Assembly (NCBI GenBank): GCA_035772405.1
Contig: JAYKKM010000072.1
Coordinates: 995,501 to 1,059,500 of the forward strand
Length of the DNA: 64,000 bases
From: Chrysogorgia sp. JL179-B06
Lineage: Eukaryota; Cnidaria; Anthozoa; Scleralcyonacea; Chrysogorgiidae
Reading direction: 5' to 3'
The notes under the pieces were generated by a model. The model was not told the DNA's origin and ran no database searches. It saw only the letters and a program-made list of their open reading frames with translations. Shown piece after piece: positions 47,102-56,244 of the stretch (positions are counted from its first letter, which is position 1; every line of letters begins with the position of its first letter). The translations under genes and the position numbers were made by a program.

Positions 47102-48293
47102 TGGTTGTTCAAAGCCGGTGGGTGTAAAACATGGCATAGGAAATGGCATGGATATGGCATGGCATGATTTTTTTTTAATTTGATTTAATTAATTGACTCC
47201 ATCAGTAGGGATGGGCCGATACCAAATATTCGATACCGTCGATATCTGCAAGAAAAGTATCGATACTGGCGAGAAATATCGATTGTTTCGATACCGCTGA
47301 GCCTGCGGTCTTTTGCCTTTTGGTCAGCGGACTCAGCACAAACCAACAAGGGTTGAACCTTTCATGTTACTCCATCACCAAATGAATCGAGGTATATAAT
47401 CGTCATGAAATAACCGCTAACCCCAAAACAACTTAGATCCTAACCCCCCACTTAATGAGTTTTCTAACTCTAACCACCTCGATTCCCTTCATGTTATCCG
47501 GTGATGTTTATATTGGTGATGGAGTAACATGAAAGGTTATCCCTAACAAGGCGTATTTACATTGGTTTTACTGGTTTATCGAAACATGAACGACGTAATG
47601 ACGATTCATTTGCAATTTAAAACCAATGTAAATACGCCTTGTTAGGGATAACCTTTCATGTTACTCCATCACCAATATAAACATCACCGGATAACATGAA
47701 GGGAATCGAGGTGGTTAGGGTTAGAAAACTCATTAGGTGGGGGGTTAGGGTTAGGATCTAAGTTGTTTTGGGGTTAGCGGTTATTTCATGTAGATTATAT
47801 ACCTCGATTCATTTGGTGATGGAGTAACATGAAAGGTTCAACCCTTGTTGGTTTGTGCTGAGTCCGCTGACCAAAAGGCAAAAGACCGCAGGCTCAGCGG
47901 TATCGAAATCTGCAAGAAAAGTATCGATACTGCCTTGGTATCGACGGTATCGAATATTTGGTATCGGCCCATCCCTACTTGATGGGAGTCAATTAATTAA
48001 ATCAAATAAAAAAAAATCATACCATGCCATATGCCATGCCATTTCCTATGCCATGTTTTACACCCACCGGTTCAAAGCGCGGATAGCTTATCCGGTGGAT
48101 ACGTCCTATCCATTCGATTCATTTGCTATCCATTCAATAGTTATGGCTGAGAAAAAATTGCAGGTGAATATGCTGTTCATAACATAGATAATGGTATTCT
48201 CTCTCTGATTTTCTCAAATGGCCATTCAGCGGATAGAAAGTATATTCACTGCGTAGGATTTATCCATTGGATAAGCTATCCAGGATTTGAACA
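47102..48293. mobile_element. Host MITE (GGTTGTTCAAA ends) containing a foldback
   Basis: GGTTGTTCAAAG at 47103 and TTTGAACAACC at ~48283 are inverted, as are GGATAGCTTATCC (48083) and GGATAAGCTATCC (48268). The foldback at 47115-48070 interrupts it. Confidence 0.7.
47115..48070. mobile_element. ~955-bp near-perfect foldback transposon
   Basis: Ends CCGGTGGGTGTAAAACATGG and complement; flanked by TTCAAAG (47108-47114, 48071-48077; extendable to 8 bp as GTTCAAAG). Each arm of ~440 bp includes AGGGATGGGCCGATACC, ATCGATACTGCC, a CTAACC-rich block and CTTTCATGTTACTCCATCAC. Loop of ~50 bp around 47590. No coding capacity. Confidence 0.85.
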
Positions 48294-48439
48294 ACCGACT
48301 CCTGGTTTTTGAAATGATCATATTATTATTATTATTTGATCATGTTTAAAAATGGTCACCTTTCAGTCATGTGATTTTATTCGCATGGAAGGACCACGTG
48401 TGACAAATAAAATTTAAAGAAATTGAATAAATAATATGA

Positions 48440-48600
48440 TACATCAGGTTGTTGTAGTAATTGAGAAAGACTATTGTTGGTGACTGACGTTTCGACGGCC
48501 TCAGCGGCGGTCATCTTCAGATTCAAGTAAAGCGTGTTTGTCAGGTGTGCCTATATATACGTCTATTACAACAACCTGGACGATCAACTTCACATCCAAT
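48440..48600 (-). mobile_element. Penelope-type terminal fragment
   Basis: Minus strand CTGAAGA (48514-48520), GACCGCC/GGCCGTC stem II, GAAAC, GTC. The hammerhead-like core is intact but stem I arms do not pair well. CAGGTTGTTGTAGTAAT and its inverse flank it at both ends. Confidence 0.5.
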
Positions 48601-48639
48601 ATATGATACTCCTTGGTTCAAACCATTTATAGTTTTATT

Positions 48640-48775
48640 GGTAAACATGTAGCAATTTTAATTTTATGACGGCATTTTATTAATTTCTGCCTTTATAAGT
48701 ATTAAGAACGAATTGTTATAAAGAGCATTGAGACTATTGTACAATGCAACTAAAACGTCTTTATTATTATTATAA
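48640..48775 (+). mobile_element. LINE 3' tail
   Basis: AAAGAGCATTGAGACTATTG … ACGTCTTTATTATTATTAT matches the inverted tail at 62546-62600, and less closely 1370-1437. Confidence 0.65.
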
Positions 48776-48779
48776 ATTA

Positions 48780-49205
48780 TGTTCCTAATACATGCAAGAT
48801 TGGAATTTTCGGAATGATTATAATTATATATATATTTTGGCTTTTCGATTGATAAATGCAGGGAATAATTAGGTAATCGCTAAACCAGAGTCGCTAAACA
48901 TATAAAAGCGTTTGTATATATATCAGAGAGAGTTATATTTATTAGATGACGTCTGTATATCCCGCGCTTGGGAATTTTGCCCGGACGTCCATAATCGACA
49001 ATCGACATCACCCACTCTGCAGGGGTAGGCTAAGTCGGTGATTTTCTCATCATCATTATTCTACAATATCTAAATCCTGCTGCAAATTTTCACCTCAAAT
49101 AATTTCAGAAAGCTCTTCTATTTTTCCTCCTCCTACTAAATACTTATAATATATTGTCCTGGACGAAACTATTTCAGATTTTCTGTGAAGTAACCTGTCC
49201 TACCC
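48780..49205. other. Distal A20 upstream region
   Basis: AT-rich; no gene or repeat recognised. GACGTC occurs at ~48945 and GGACGTCC at ~48983. Confidence 0.4.
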
Positions 49206-49212
49206 CCTGAGA

Positions 49213-49247
49213 TGACGTCATAAGTTATTATGTCATGGGATTTTCCC
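49213..49247 (+). promoter_or_regulatory. CRE and kappaB-type sites upstream of A20
   Basis: TGACGTCA (49213-49220) is a full cAMP-response/ATF element. GGGATTTTCCC (49237-49247) fits the NF-kappaB consensus GGGRNWYYCC. Both lie ~140-175 bp upstream of a TATA box. Vertebrate TNFAIP3 is induced by NF-kappaB through such promoter-proximal sites; that the same holds here is inference. Confidence 0.6.
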
Positions 49248-49387
49248 TTTTCAATAGTCATGCGGGGATTTTTTTACTTTCTATTTCAGTTTTGTATCGA
49301 CTCTGGAATCACGTCTCTGGGAATTACCTGTTTGTGAAAACAAAATAAGACGTCACCGCTTTCTTTACCGTGTTATTTTCGCTACTC

Positions 49388-49395
49388 TATAAAAA
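49388..49395 (+). promoter_or_regulatory. TATA box of A20
   Basis: TATAAAAA, 43 bp upstream of a perfect 5' splice site (AAG|GTAAGT at 49438/49439). This predicts a start about 49418 and a very short leader exon. Confidence 0.6.
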
Positions 49396-49415
49396 GTTCG
49401 ACGTACACAATTCTT

Positions 49416-49438
49416 AGCAAAACCATCTCTAGTCTAAG
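49416..49438 (+). other. TNFAIP3: A20 noncoding first exon (predicted)
   Basis: Bounded by the TATA-predicted start and donor GTAAGT. The matching acceptor is CCTTTTCTAG ending at 49826, which would leave a 19-nt untranslated stretch before the ATG at 49846. The exact start is not determinable. Confidence 0.5.
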
Positions 49439-49845
49439 GTAAGTTCATTTTTATAATTTCATAAATGTAAAATGTTAATCACACGTTGCGACTTTAGTGT
49501 CAGCTGTTCAACACCACTTAAGACAAAAGTCTTCCTTTTCCTGTATTTAAAACGAACAACGGTGTTCCTGTGCCACAAAGTGTATTCGGGTGTGATTGTT
49601 ATAAGGGTTAGTTCGTATCAAAGTAGACAAGAAGATGGATTAAATCACAAATGTAGTAAAACTTTAACGTAACAGTAAACAGAGCGTGAGTGGCGAGGTT
49701 TTTCACAGCAAGTCTGCTATTAGCTAAGGCCAATACATCCGACCTTTTCTATCTGGCGAACAGCGAACTACACATCTGTTTACCACTGAACATATTGTAA
49801 CTCATCAAACTAATCTCCTTTTCTAGTTATCAGAATCCGGGAACT

Positions 49846-50260
49846 ATGAGCGAATCGAAAAGAGAACTGCAGCGGACAATGTCTTTGACGGACTTGGATA
49901 CGTCGTCGTTAATTCGCGATGTAGTTGAGCACGACTTGACCATTCCAGCAGATCGAAGGAACCATCGCTTCTTCGTCAACTCGCCGAAACACGACCTTAT
50001 CTTACCAAGTCTCTTTCGTTTCGATGCAGACTTTCGCAAATTTTTGCTTTCAGTCTTAGTAGATTACTCTCTGCTGAAAGACTTGGAAGAAGCGAAGTGT
50101 CTCAACTGGTGTGCTGCCGTGCGGAAATTCCTTCCGCTGTCGACCCTCGCAGATGGCAACTGTCTGATGAACGCCGCGTCACTTTGTATGTGGGCCATTA
50201 ACGATCGACGCTTGACTTTGAGGAAAAGCGTTTATCAAGTTCTTATTGAAGATCAGTCAG
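49846..50260 (+). CDS. TNFAIP3: A20 exon 1 (OTU N-part)
   Basis: ATG in context GGGAACTATGAGC, just after an acceptor. Encodes residues 1-138 plus one base of D139. Contains LNWCAAVRKFLPL and the catalytic-Cys motif. Donor TCAG|GTATTG. Confidence 0.93.
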
Positions 50261-53200
50261 GTATTGTAGATCATAAATTCACAAATACAGTTATCATAAT
50301 TATTTAAAAAAAATACTTATTTATAATTATTATAAATATAGATGAAGCACTTCGGCCACTTATAGTTCCTTTTCCTTGGTGAAATAAAGTGTACATTGCG
50401 ATTTAGAACATATAAGCTCATTCTTAAACCAGAAAGTTGGGAGATTGCCAAGATTTTGAATTGAGCTTGGCAAAACATGTTTACCGGTATGTGTCTCAGC
50501 ATGGTTGCTTCAGCTATATTTGTCTTCCTGTGTTCATGAGTAAAAAGTTATCAAAAAATTTTCAACTTCCTTGTGTTGAAAGGTTCAGAAGAATCGCAAT
50601 TCTAATGCGATCTGTTTATCGATAATGTTTTCCAACATTTGGCTGCAGATGCTTTTCCTCATGGGAAATACACACACAAAGCATATGCTGGCTATATACC
50701 CCCTGATGCCAACAAGGAAGTGTTTGTGGGAATTTGAAAGCTATTGTGTTAACCCGAGACCAAAGGTCAAAATGGTTGCCGAACTTCTTGAAGGTTGGGA
50801 CACACCAGGCGACAAATCGCAGTAACGTGTCGCGGGAACATGTTGCAAGGACAAATCCTGTCGTATGCACCATGTCAACTCTTGTCGTGGAGACAACATG
50901 TCCCATCGTATAATCAGCAACTAGTCCCTGCGACAAAATAAAAATAATCTGACATGTCACCTCCTGTGTCCTCAACAGGGGAAATGTCCCCGGAACATGC
51001 CCCCGCGATTTGTTTCCTCGTGTCCCATAATCTATATATCCTGGTGCCAACATAAGGAAGAGTTGTGGGGATTTTAAAGCTATTGTGTGAACCCAAGACC
51101 AAAGGTCAAAAGGGTTGCTGAACAAGAAGGGGGTAGGTGGGGAAAATTACTTTGGAGGGCCCGAGGCCAAATAGGGGCCCTGTAACTTCATCTACAGCAT
51201 TGCCAACTATGGTTTAATCAACTTATAACATTCCTGTTTTATTATTTTTGCAGACATATTTAAAAATCGGTGGCAACTCGATCAAGAAACGCGTCTTGAA
51301 GAACAACATGGAAGTGTGGTGGATTGCAGTAGTGAAGAATGGCTACGAGATTGGAAAAACACATTAGAACTGGCTTCAACAAAGCAGTCAGCAGATACTA
51401 ATTGTTTCTCTTCACTTGAAGAAATCCATATTTTTGCACTTTCAAATGTTCTCCGCAGGCCCATAATCGTACTATGCGATGATGTCTTCCGGGGCAATTA
51501 TGATGAGTCGCTCGCAGATATCAAAATGGGCGGTATATATCTTCCACTACACTCCGAGTCGGTTGATTGTGTTAAGTCTCCTCTGCTCATTGGCTACCAC
51601 CAAGGACATTTCACAGCACTTGTTACCACAGAAGATGGCAGCATAAATGTTTTAGATGAAGAGTTTTCAAAAGATAAAGCTCAGAATGCTGTTCCCTTAG
51701 TAAAGAATGATGGGTCTCCAATGAAAATCCACTTCCTGCTCCCAGAAGAGAGGCAACATTCTGACAGATTGCTGAGAGAGTATCTGAATTGCTCTGACGT
51801 CGAGTATGTCGAAAATGACAAACAAGAAACCACCCTTGTTGCTGTTTTGAAGTCCCAAGAGCCAGAGGTACACCTTGACAAAATGTTTAAAACTTACTTT
51901 GATGCCTTACAAGCTGTGTACTTGGAAAAGCTTTCTGAAAAAATGTCTTCAAGTAGCAACCAAGGAAGAAATGCCCAGTTTACAGGATTCAGGGGAGGCA
52001 ACACCAGTAACCATCATGGGTTTTCATGTATGCCAACAAAAACCAGCCTACCTTGCACAGAAGTCGTAACTTCTAGTCAATCTGGACCATGCTGCAGTGA
52101 TCATAAAAGGTGTAAGACTACCGGGTGCAAGTACTACACCAAAAAAGCTCACGGATTCTGTTACAGATGTAAAGAAGACGAGAGACAACTGTGTACATCA
52201 CCAGGGTGTACATTTACGGCCACTCCCGAGTACCAAGGCCTTTGCTCTATGTGTTTCACTCGGTACCATGCAATCTTGAAACAAGAGCACACTACAGTTA
52301 GGCCATCTGCACCACCACCCAACCCCTGCCGAATTAAGAGTTGTCATAATCCAGGAAATGCCGAATTGCATTACTTGTGTGTTGACTGTTATCTGACAAA
52401 TATTCATGTATTGGGTGTAGAGAAATTGGCAGCAGGCACTCCTATCTGGACATCTGGTGAACCACAACTCCTCAGTCAATCAACTTCCAAAGATATTTTA
52501 AGAGAACAAGAGCCAAACAAAGAAGCCCCAAGGGCAGAAATGGCTTCACGATCCGTTGGCTCGGGTCCCAAGATTACCCGTCAAGTGTCTCTGTTCTGCC
52601 AGAACGAAAATTGCCAGAACGACCTTCAAGACTCTGCCAGTCCATATTGCAGTGAGTGCATGAAAAACATGGCAACTGTGAAGACCTGTAAGTATCCTGC
52701 TTGTGGAGGTATCATCCAACCGGGAAACTCAAGCGATATGTGTAACCGTTGCCTGAACAGTTTCCAAGCAACTAACGCAAGCCAGCAACCAACCTTAATA
52801 TCTAGTGGCATGTCTACAATTCAGATTTGCTCTGTGACTGGTTGCGCAATGCCAGCAGTGACCTACCATGGCGAACTGTGTCTTTCCCATTATAACCAAT
52901 CGCAACATCGCCAAAAGAACTCGCTGGATCACCAACACCACTACATGACTGCATTACATGAATCCCAAGGAACGATATGCATAACCAACGGATGCAAGTT
53001 CTACGGTTATCCAGAGAGTAATTATCTGTGTTCCCATTGTCACTCGAAAGCTCTTCAAGAACTTTATGAGATGGAAAAAAGTAAAGAGGAAGGAGTCAAG
53101 GCAGAGTGGTTTGCCAGGAATTATAAATCTACTCACCCAGGTCATCAACCATATCAATTTGACACTACGTTTGGTCCACGCCAGACATTTTATATGGAGG

Positions 53201-53986
53201 TAAAATACTTACACTGTTTTAACAGTACACAGGTTTTTGACCCAATCGGGGACCCTGGTGAAAAACAATACCTTCTAAATCATCTATCTGATTAAGCCCA
53301 ACCCCCTTTAAGCCCAACGGATGATCAGTACCTAACTTCTCCTAATAATATCAATGGTTTATTAAGCATATAGGTAATGAGAGTAAAGGAAATGATCACC
53401 AAAACTGATGTTTTAAAAACAACTTCTCCCAACTAAACCATAAGAATATTTGGATACCAATAAGGAGAATTTGGGGGTTTTAAGTTTGGTTTTAAGTTTC
53501 CAGATGATGCATTGAGGTTGTTCTATACGTATTATAGACCTCTTTCATAATGGCATCCAAATTAAATATTCTTTTATATTCATTTGAATTAGCCTTTCTG
53601 ATCTCGTTCGTGTGTCTGTAATTCAAAAGAATCTTTGCTTAGTAACGCAGCCAGAAAGGCTAATTTGCATGCATATAAAAGAATATTCAGCCTGGCCACC
53701 ACTATGAAAGAGGCCTATTGTTGCTCTGTTAATACAATTTTATTTATCAAGAACATTTATCTTCCAGAGTACCTCCAGCTCCGGTCAGACCAGCTTCTCA
53801 GCACCATCATCACCAAACCCACGAAGGAAATGGACAACAAAGACCAACCCCTGTGTGACGCAGGGTTGTCCACACTTTGGAACTGACGAGAAGAAAGGCC
53901 TGTGCGACATTTGTTATAAAAAACTAGAAAGTGTCCTTCATCATTGTCCAAAGCTTGGAAGAGGCAGATTCTGCAGTAGTCCATAG
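49846..53986 (+). CDS. TNFAIP3: A20 / TNFAIP3 ubiquitin-editing enzyme (3 coding exons)
   Basis: Coding exons 49846-50260, 51254-53199 and 53768-53986 join in phase to give 859 residues (human A20: 790). The N-terminal OTU cysteine-protease domain (~60-300) has the catalytic ADGNCLMNA with C106, the conserved SLEEIHIFALSNVLRRPII and VGGIYLPLH-like GGIYLPLH, and H257 in YHQGHF. Eight A20-type C2/C2 zinc fingers follow, with first cysteines near 425, 452, 497, 587, 617, 664, 714 and 816; vertebrates have seven. Finger 6 ends C-x2-H instead of C-x2-C. The last finger (NPCVTQGCPHFGTDEKKGLC) is at the extreme C-terminus, like human ZnF7, which binds linear ubiquitin. Family role: removes and adds ubiquitin on RIPK/TRAF-type adaptors to shut down NF-kappaB signalling in the cytosol. 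A polyadenylation signal lies at 54238. Confidence 0.96.
50683..51120. mobile_element. MITE flanked by a ~90-bp direct repeat in A20 intron 1
   Basis: TGGGACACACCAGGCGACAA at 50796 and its inverse at 51008-51027 define the element. Outside, GTGTTAACCCGAGACCAAAG (50736) and GTGTGAACCCAAGACCAAAG (51085) are direct copies, together with TGCCAACA-AAGGAAG. Confidence 0.6.
51254..53199 (+). CDS. TNFAIP3: A20 exon 2 (OTU C-part and fingers 1-7)
   Basis: Acceptor TATTTTTGCAG; the first codon is completed to D139, then IFKNRWQLDQETRLEEQ. Donor GAG|GTAAAA at 53199. Reading past the donor gives 32 non-conserved residues, so the splice is preferred. Confidence 0.93.
53322..53725. mobile_element. Two repeats in A20 intron 2
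   Basis: 53322-53470 is a copy of the family at 14232-14400. 53535-53725 is a MITE with ends AGACCTCTTTCATAATGGC and inverse GCCACCACTATGAAAGAGGC, inner arms AATATTCTTTTATAT / ATATAAAAGAATATT. Confidence 0.7.
53768..53986 (+). CDS. TNFAIP3: A20 exon 3 (last zinc finger)
   Basis: Acceptor TTTATCTTCCAG; phase 0 into STSSSGQTSFSAPSSPNPRR, then the finger CVTQGC…CDICYKKL; stop TAG at 53984-53986. Confidence 0.9.
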   Translation, partial: STSSSGQTSFSAPSSPNPRRKWTTKTNPCVTQGCPHFGTDEKKGLCDICYKKLESVLHHCPKLGRGRFCSSP

Positions 53987-54237
53987 AAGAATTAAAGACG
54001 ACGACAAGCATGTCTTTACCCCTCTTAGGATTCAAAGCTACAAGCAGAAGTATCGCTAATGCGACGTGGGAACACAGCACAAATGATTTCCCTTGAAAGC
54101 AAATACTAACCTTCAAAATACAAGAACGCCAACAAGCAATGTGTCGATTGCTTTGTGGCCAGATAATCATAACGTGCTGTAACATATACAGTTGTTCATT
54201 TCAGTGACAATAAGAAATATAGACATTACTGATTGGA

Positions 54238-54243
54238 AATAAA
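54238..54243 (+). terminator. TNFAIP3: A20 polyadenylation signal AATAAA
   Basis: First plus-strand AATAAA after the stop codon, 252 nt downstream. Confidence 0.55.
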
Positions 54244-55595
54244 GTTTGGAAATATACATATATATATATATATACTTATAACTCACATTTATTGTTGCAT
54301 AATCTGCATTAACTAGTTCTGTATTTACTGGTAGCCAATCATTAGATAGACTTAATTTAAAGCATACCTTACTGACCATTGCAATTTACAAATGGCAACA
54401 ATTCTGTAAACATTTTCTATGTACATGTAAATTAATTGTTCATATTGTAAACTTAATATCTGTCCATAATTTAACTTAATATCTATCTGTCCAACTAATC
54501 ATGCAGATATTTAAATTTTATATCTAAGCTTTGTTCAGTTGTATGTAATCAGGGTTTGACATTAGATTTTTATTGTGGTATCCCACATTATGAATAATTA
54601 CAGACTGGTCATTATTTATGGGTATACTGCGTCAGACAAAATGGACACCTGGGTATTGAAATTTTTGCCCTCCTTTCTACAGGCTATGACATTTTTTGTT
54701 TATCAAAAACAAAAGTGTTTGTTTTTAGTGAGACAGAAAAAAACAAAACCATAAATTTTCTCACAGTATTTCTGTTCATGTGTGAAACAGGATTTTAAAC
54801 GTTCTGAGACAAGACTCTCATCAGCGTGGAAATGCACCAGCCATGCAACTTTCAAAACAACAAGCATTTCCATATTGTAAGTGCCCGTGATCTCACAAGG
54901 ATCAACCAGGTTTTAAAGTCACCAATTATTCTTCAAAAAATTTATTCCCTAATAGAGAGGGTCATGAAAAGATTTGAGTTTAGTTTTAAAATATATTTGT
55001 CAATTGTCAGGGATTTAAATAGTATCTGAGCATGGTTGATCTGTTGCCATACATAAGTTTAGTTCATTGGCTAAAGTGTTCCATATTCTGGTGGCTATGA
55101 TCAAGTACAATCTTTGGTAGGTAGTTGTTTTACATTTGCTTATTAGGTATGTACTTTGTAACAGTAGTAATGCTTAAAGATCTAGTATATCTGCCGGTGG
55201 TACGTATACGTGGAATGACACACGGCTCTACAGTAACTAAGCTGTGTGTTATTTTAAAGAAAAAGACCATGTCTAAGTATTCTTGCCAATAACAAATGGG
55301 AAGTAAGGTTAATGAAAGTACCCTGAGCTATAGCTATCAACTATCAAGACAAGTAAATGATAAGAAATGCAAGTAATGCAATGAGCTTGCATTTAACAAA
55401 GGATTTCGCTAATATGCATTTGGTTTGGCATATACAAAGTTTAACATATTTTAGCAATTTTCTCTATCCAGGTGGGATCCTGTGGTTTCAATATCTGTTT
55501 TCCAAAATAAAAAACTGGCATTCTTGGGATACCAAGAGACTGCAATACCAAGAGACTGAATTTACTGACAGTCAGTGCACGGTTGACCAAAGAGA
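54244..55595. other. A20-RPL24 intergenic, unassigned
   Basis: Starts with a TA microsatellite (~54256-54275). A piece at 54540-54610 (GGGTTTGACATTAGATTTTT … GGTATCCCAC) resembles the left end of the element at 56367-57175. No gene recognised. Confidence 0.4.
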
Positions 55596-55923
55596 AGATA
55601 CAAGGATCAACTGAAAGACTCTCTCAAGATGTGTGCCATAAATGTTGCAGAGTTTGAGGCCAAAGCTGCTGATCGTTCTGCATGGCGCCGTCTTGTTAAC
55701 CAGGGTGTCGGCGACTTTGACAACGTTACGCAAGGAACAAGTCAGGGAGCGACGCATACAACGAAAAGAGAAAGCCGCCACACCGGCCAACACCAGTGGA
55801 AACTTTCCCTGTAACCAGTGCGACAAAGTGTGTACTTCGCGAATCGGGTTACATAGTCATCTACAGGCACAAGCGAGAATGGCACCGATGACACAAAACA
55901 ACAGTGTCAACAATAATTCATGA
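55596..55923 (+). pseudogene. LINE ORF2 C-terminus with C2H2 finger
   Basis: Reads RYKDQLKDSLKMCAINVAEF, EAKAADRSAWRRLVNQGV; after a +1 frame change, RERRIQRKEKAATPANTSGN then FPCNQCDKVCTSRIGLHSHL. The 'D-R-x-x-WR' block plus terminal 'C-x2-C … SRIGLxSH' finger is the stereotyped end of one non-LTR retrotransposon group. The frameshift makes it inactive. It lies just below the RPL24 polyadenylation site. Confidence 0.75.
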
Positions 55924-56035
55924 TGCAAGGACAACAATGGATCAGTCGACATCGACTGCCAAACCGACGACGATTAAGATGAAGCGTTTTAATTAGGGCA
56001 TTTGCAGTTATTTCCCTGCAAATCTGTCAGGAAGT

Positions 56036-56041
56036 TTTATT
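56036..56041 (-). terminator. RPL24: RPL24 polyadenylation signal (AATAAA, minus strand)
   Basis: Plus-strand TTTATT 120 nt below the RPL24 stop codon; the only good candidate close by. Confidence 0.55.
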
Positions 56042-56160
56042 ACGGTAATTTATACTTGGAATTTGAACCCCCAATTGAACATTGAGACAAACTCTGTCTC
56101 ACATTTCTGAACAATGGGTAGGGAAATGCTTTAATTTCATTAATCAGTTACAAAGCATCA

Positions 56161-56244
56161 TTAACGTTTTCCACCAACACGGCCAACGCTCTTTCCTCCT
56201 TTTCCTTTGGCTTGCTTCAATTTTGCTGGCTGTTGCCCCTGGAC
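56161..56244 (-). CDS. RPL24: RPL24 last exon
   Basis: Acceptor TCTTTTAG; encodes [18 protein letters not shown] then SVGRVGGKR and TAA (56161-56163). The 5.35-kb distance to the previous exon is bridged only by transposon sequence. Confidence 0.93.
   Translation of the reverse strand, partial: VQGQQPAKLKQAKGKGGKSVGRVGGKR

Noticed and set aside
49319..49328. Second kappaB site GGGAATTACC
   Set aside because: Breaks the GGGRNWYYCC consensus at position 8; kept only as a weak possibility.
53200..53295. A20 ending at 53295 without a third exon
   Set aside because: Reading through gives a non-conserved tail, whereas a consensus donor at 53199 and an acceptor at 53767 restore an in-phase terminal A20 finger.
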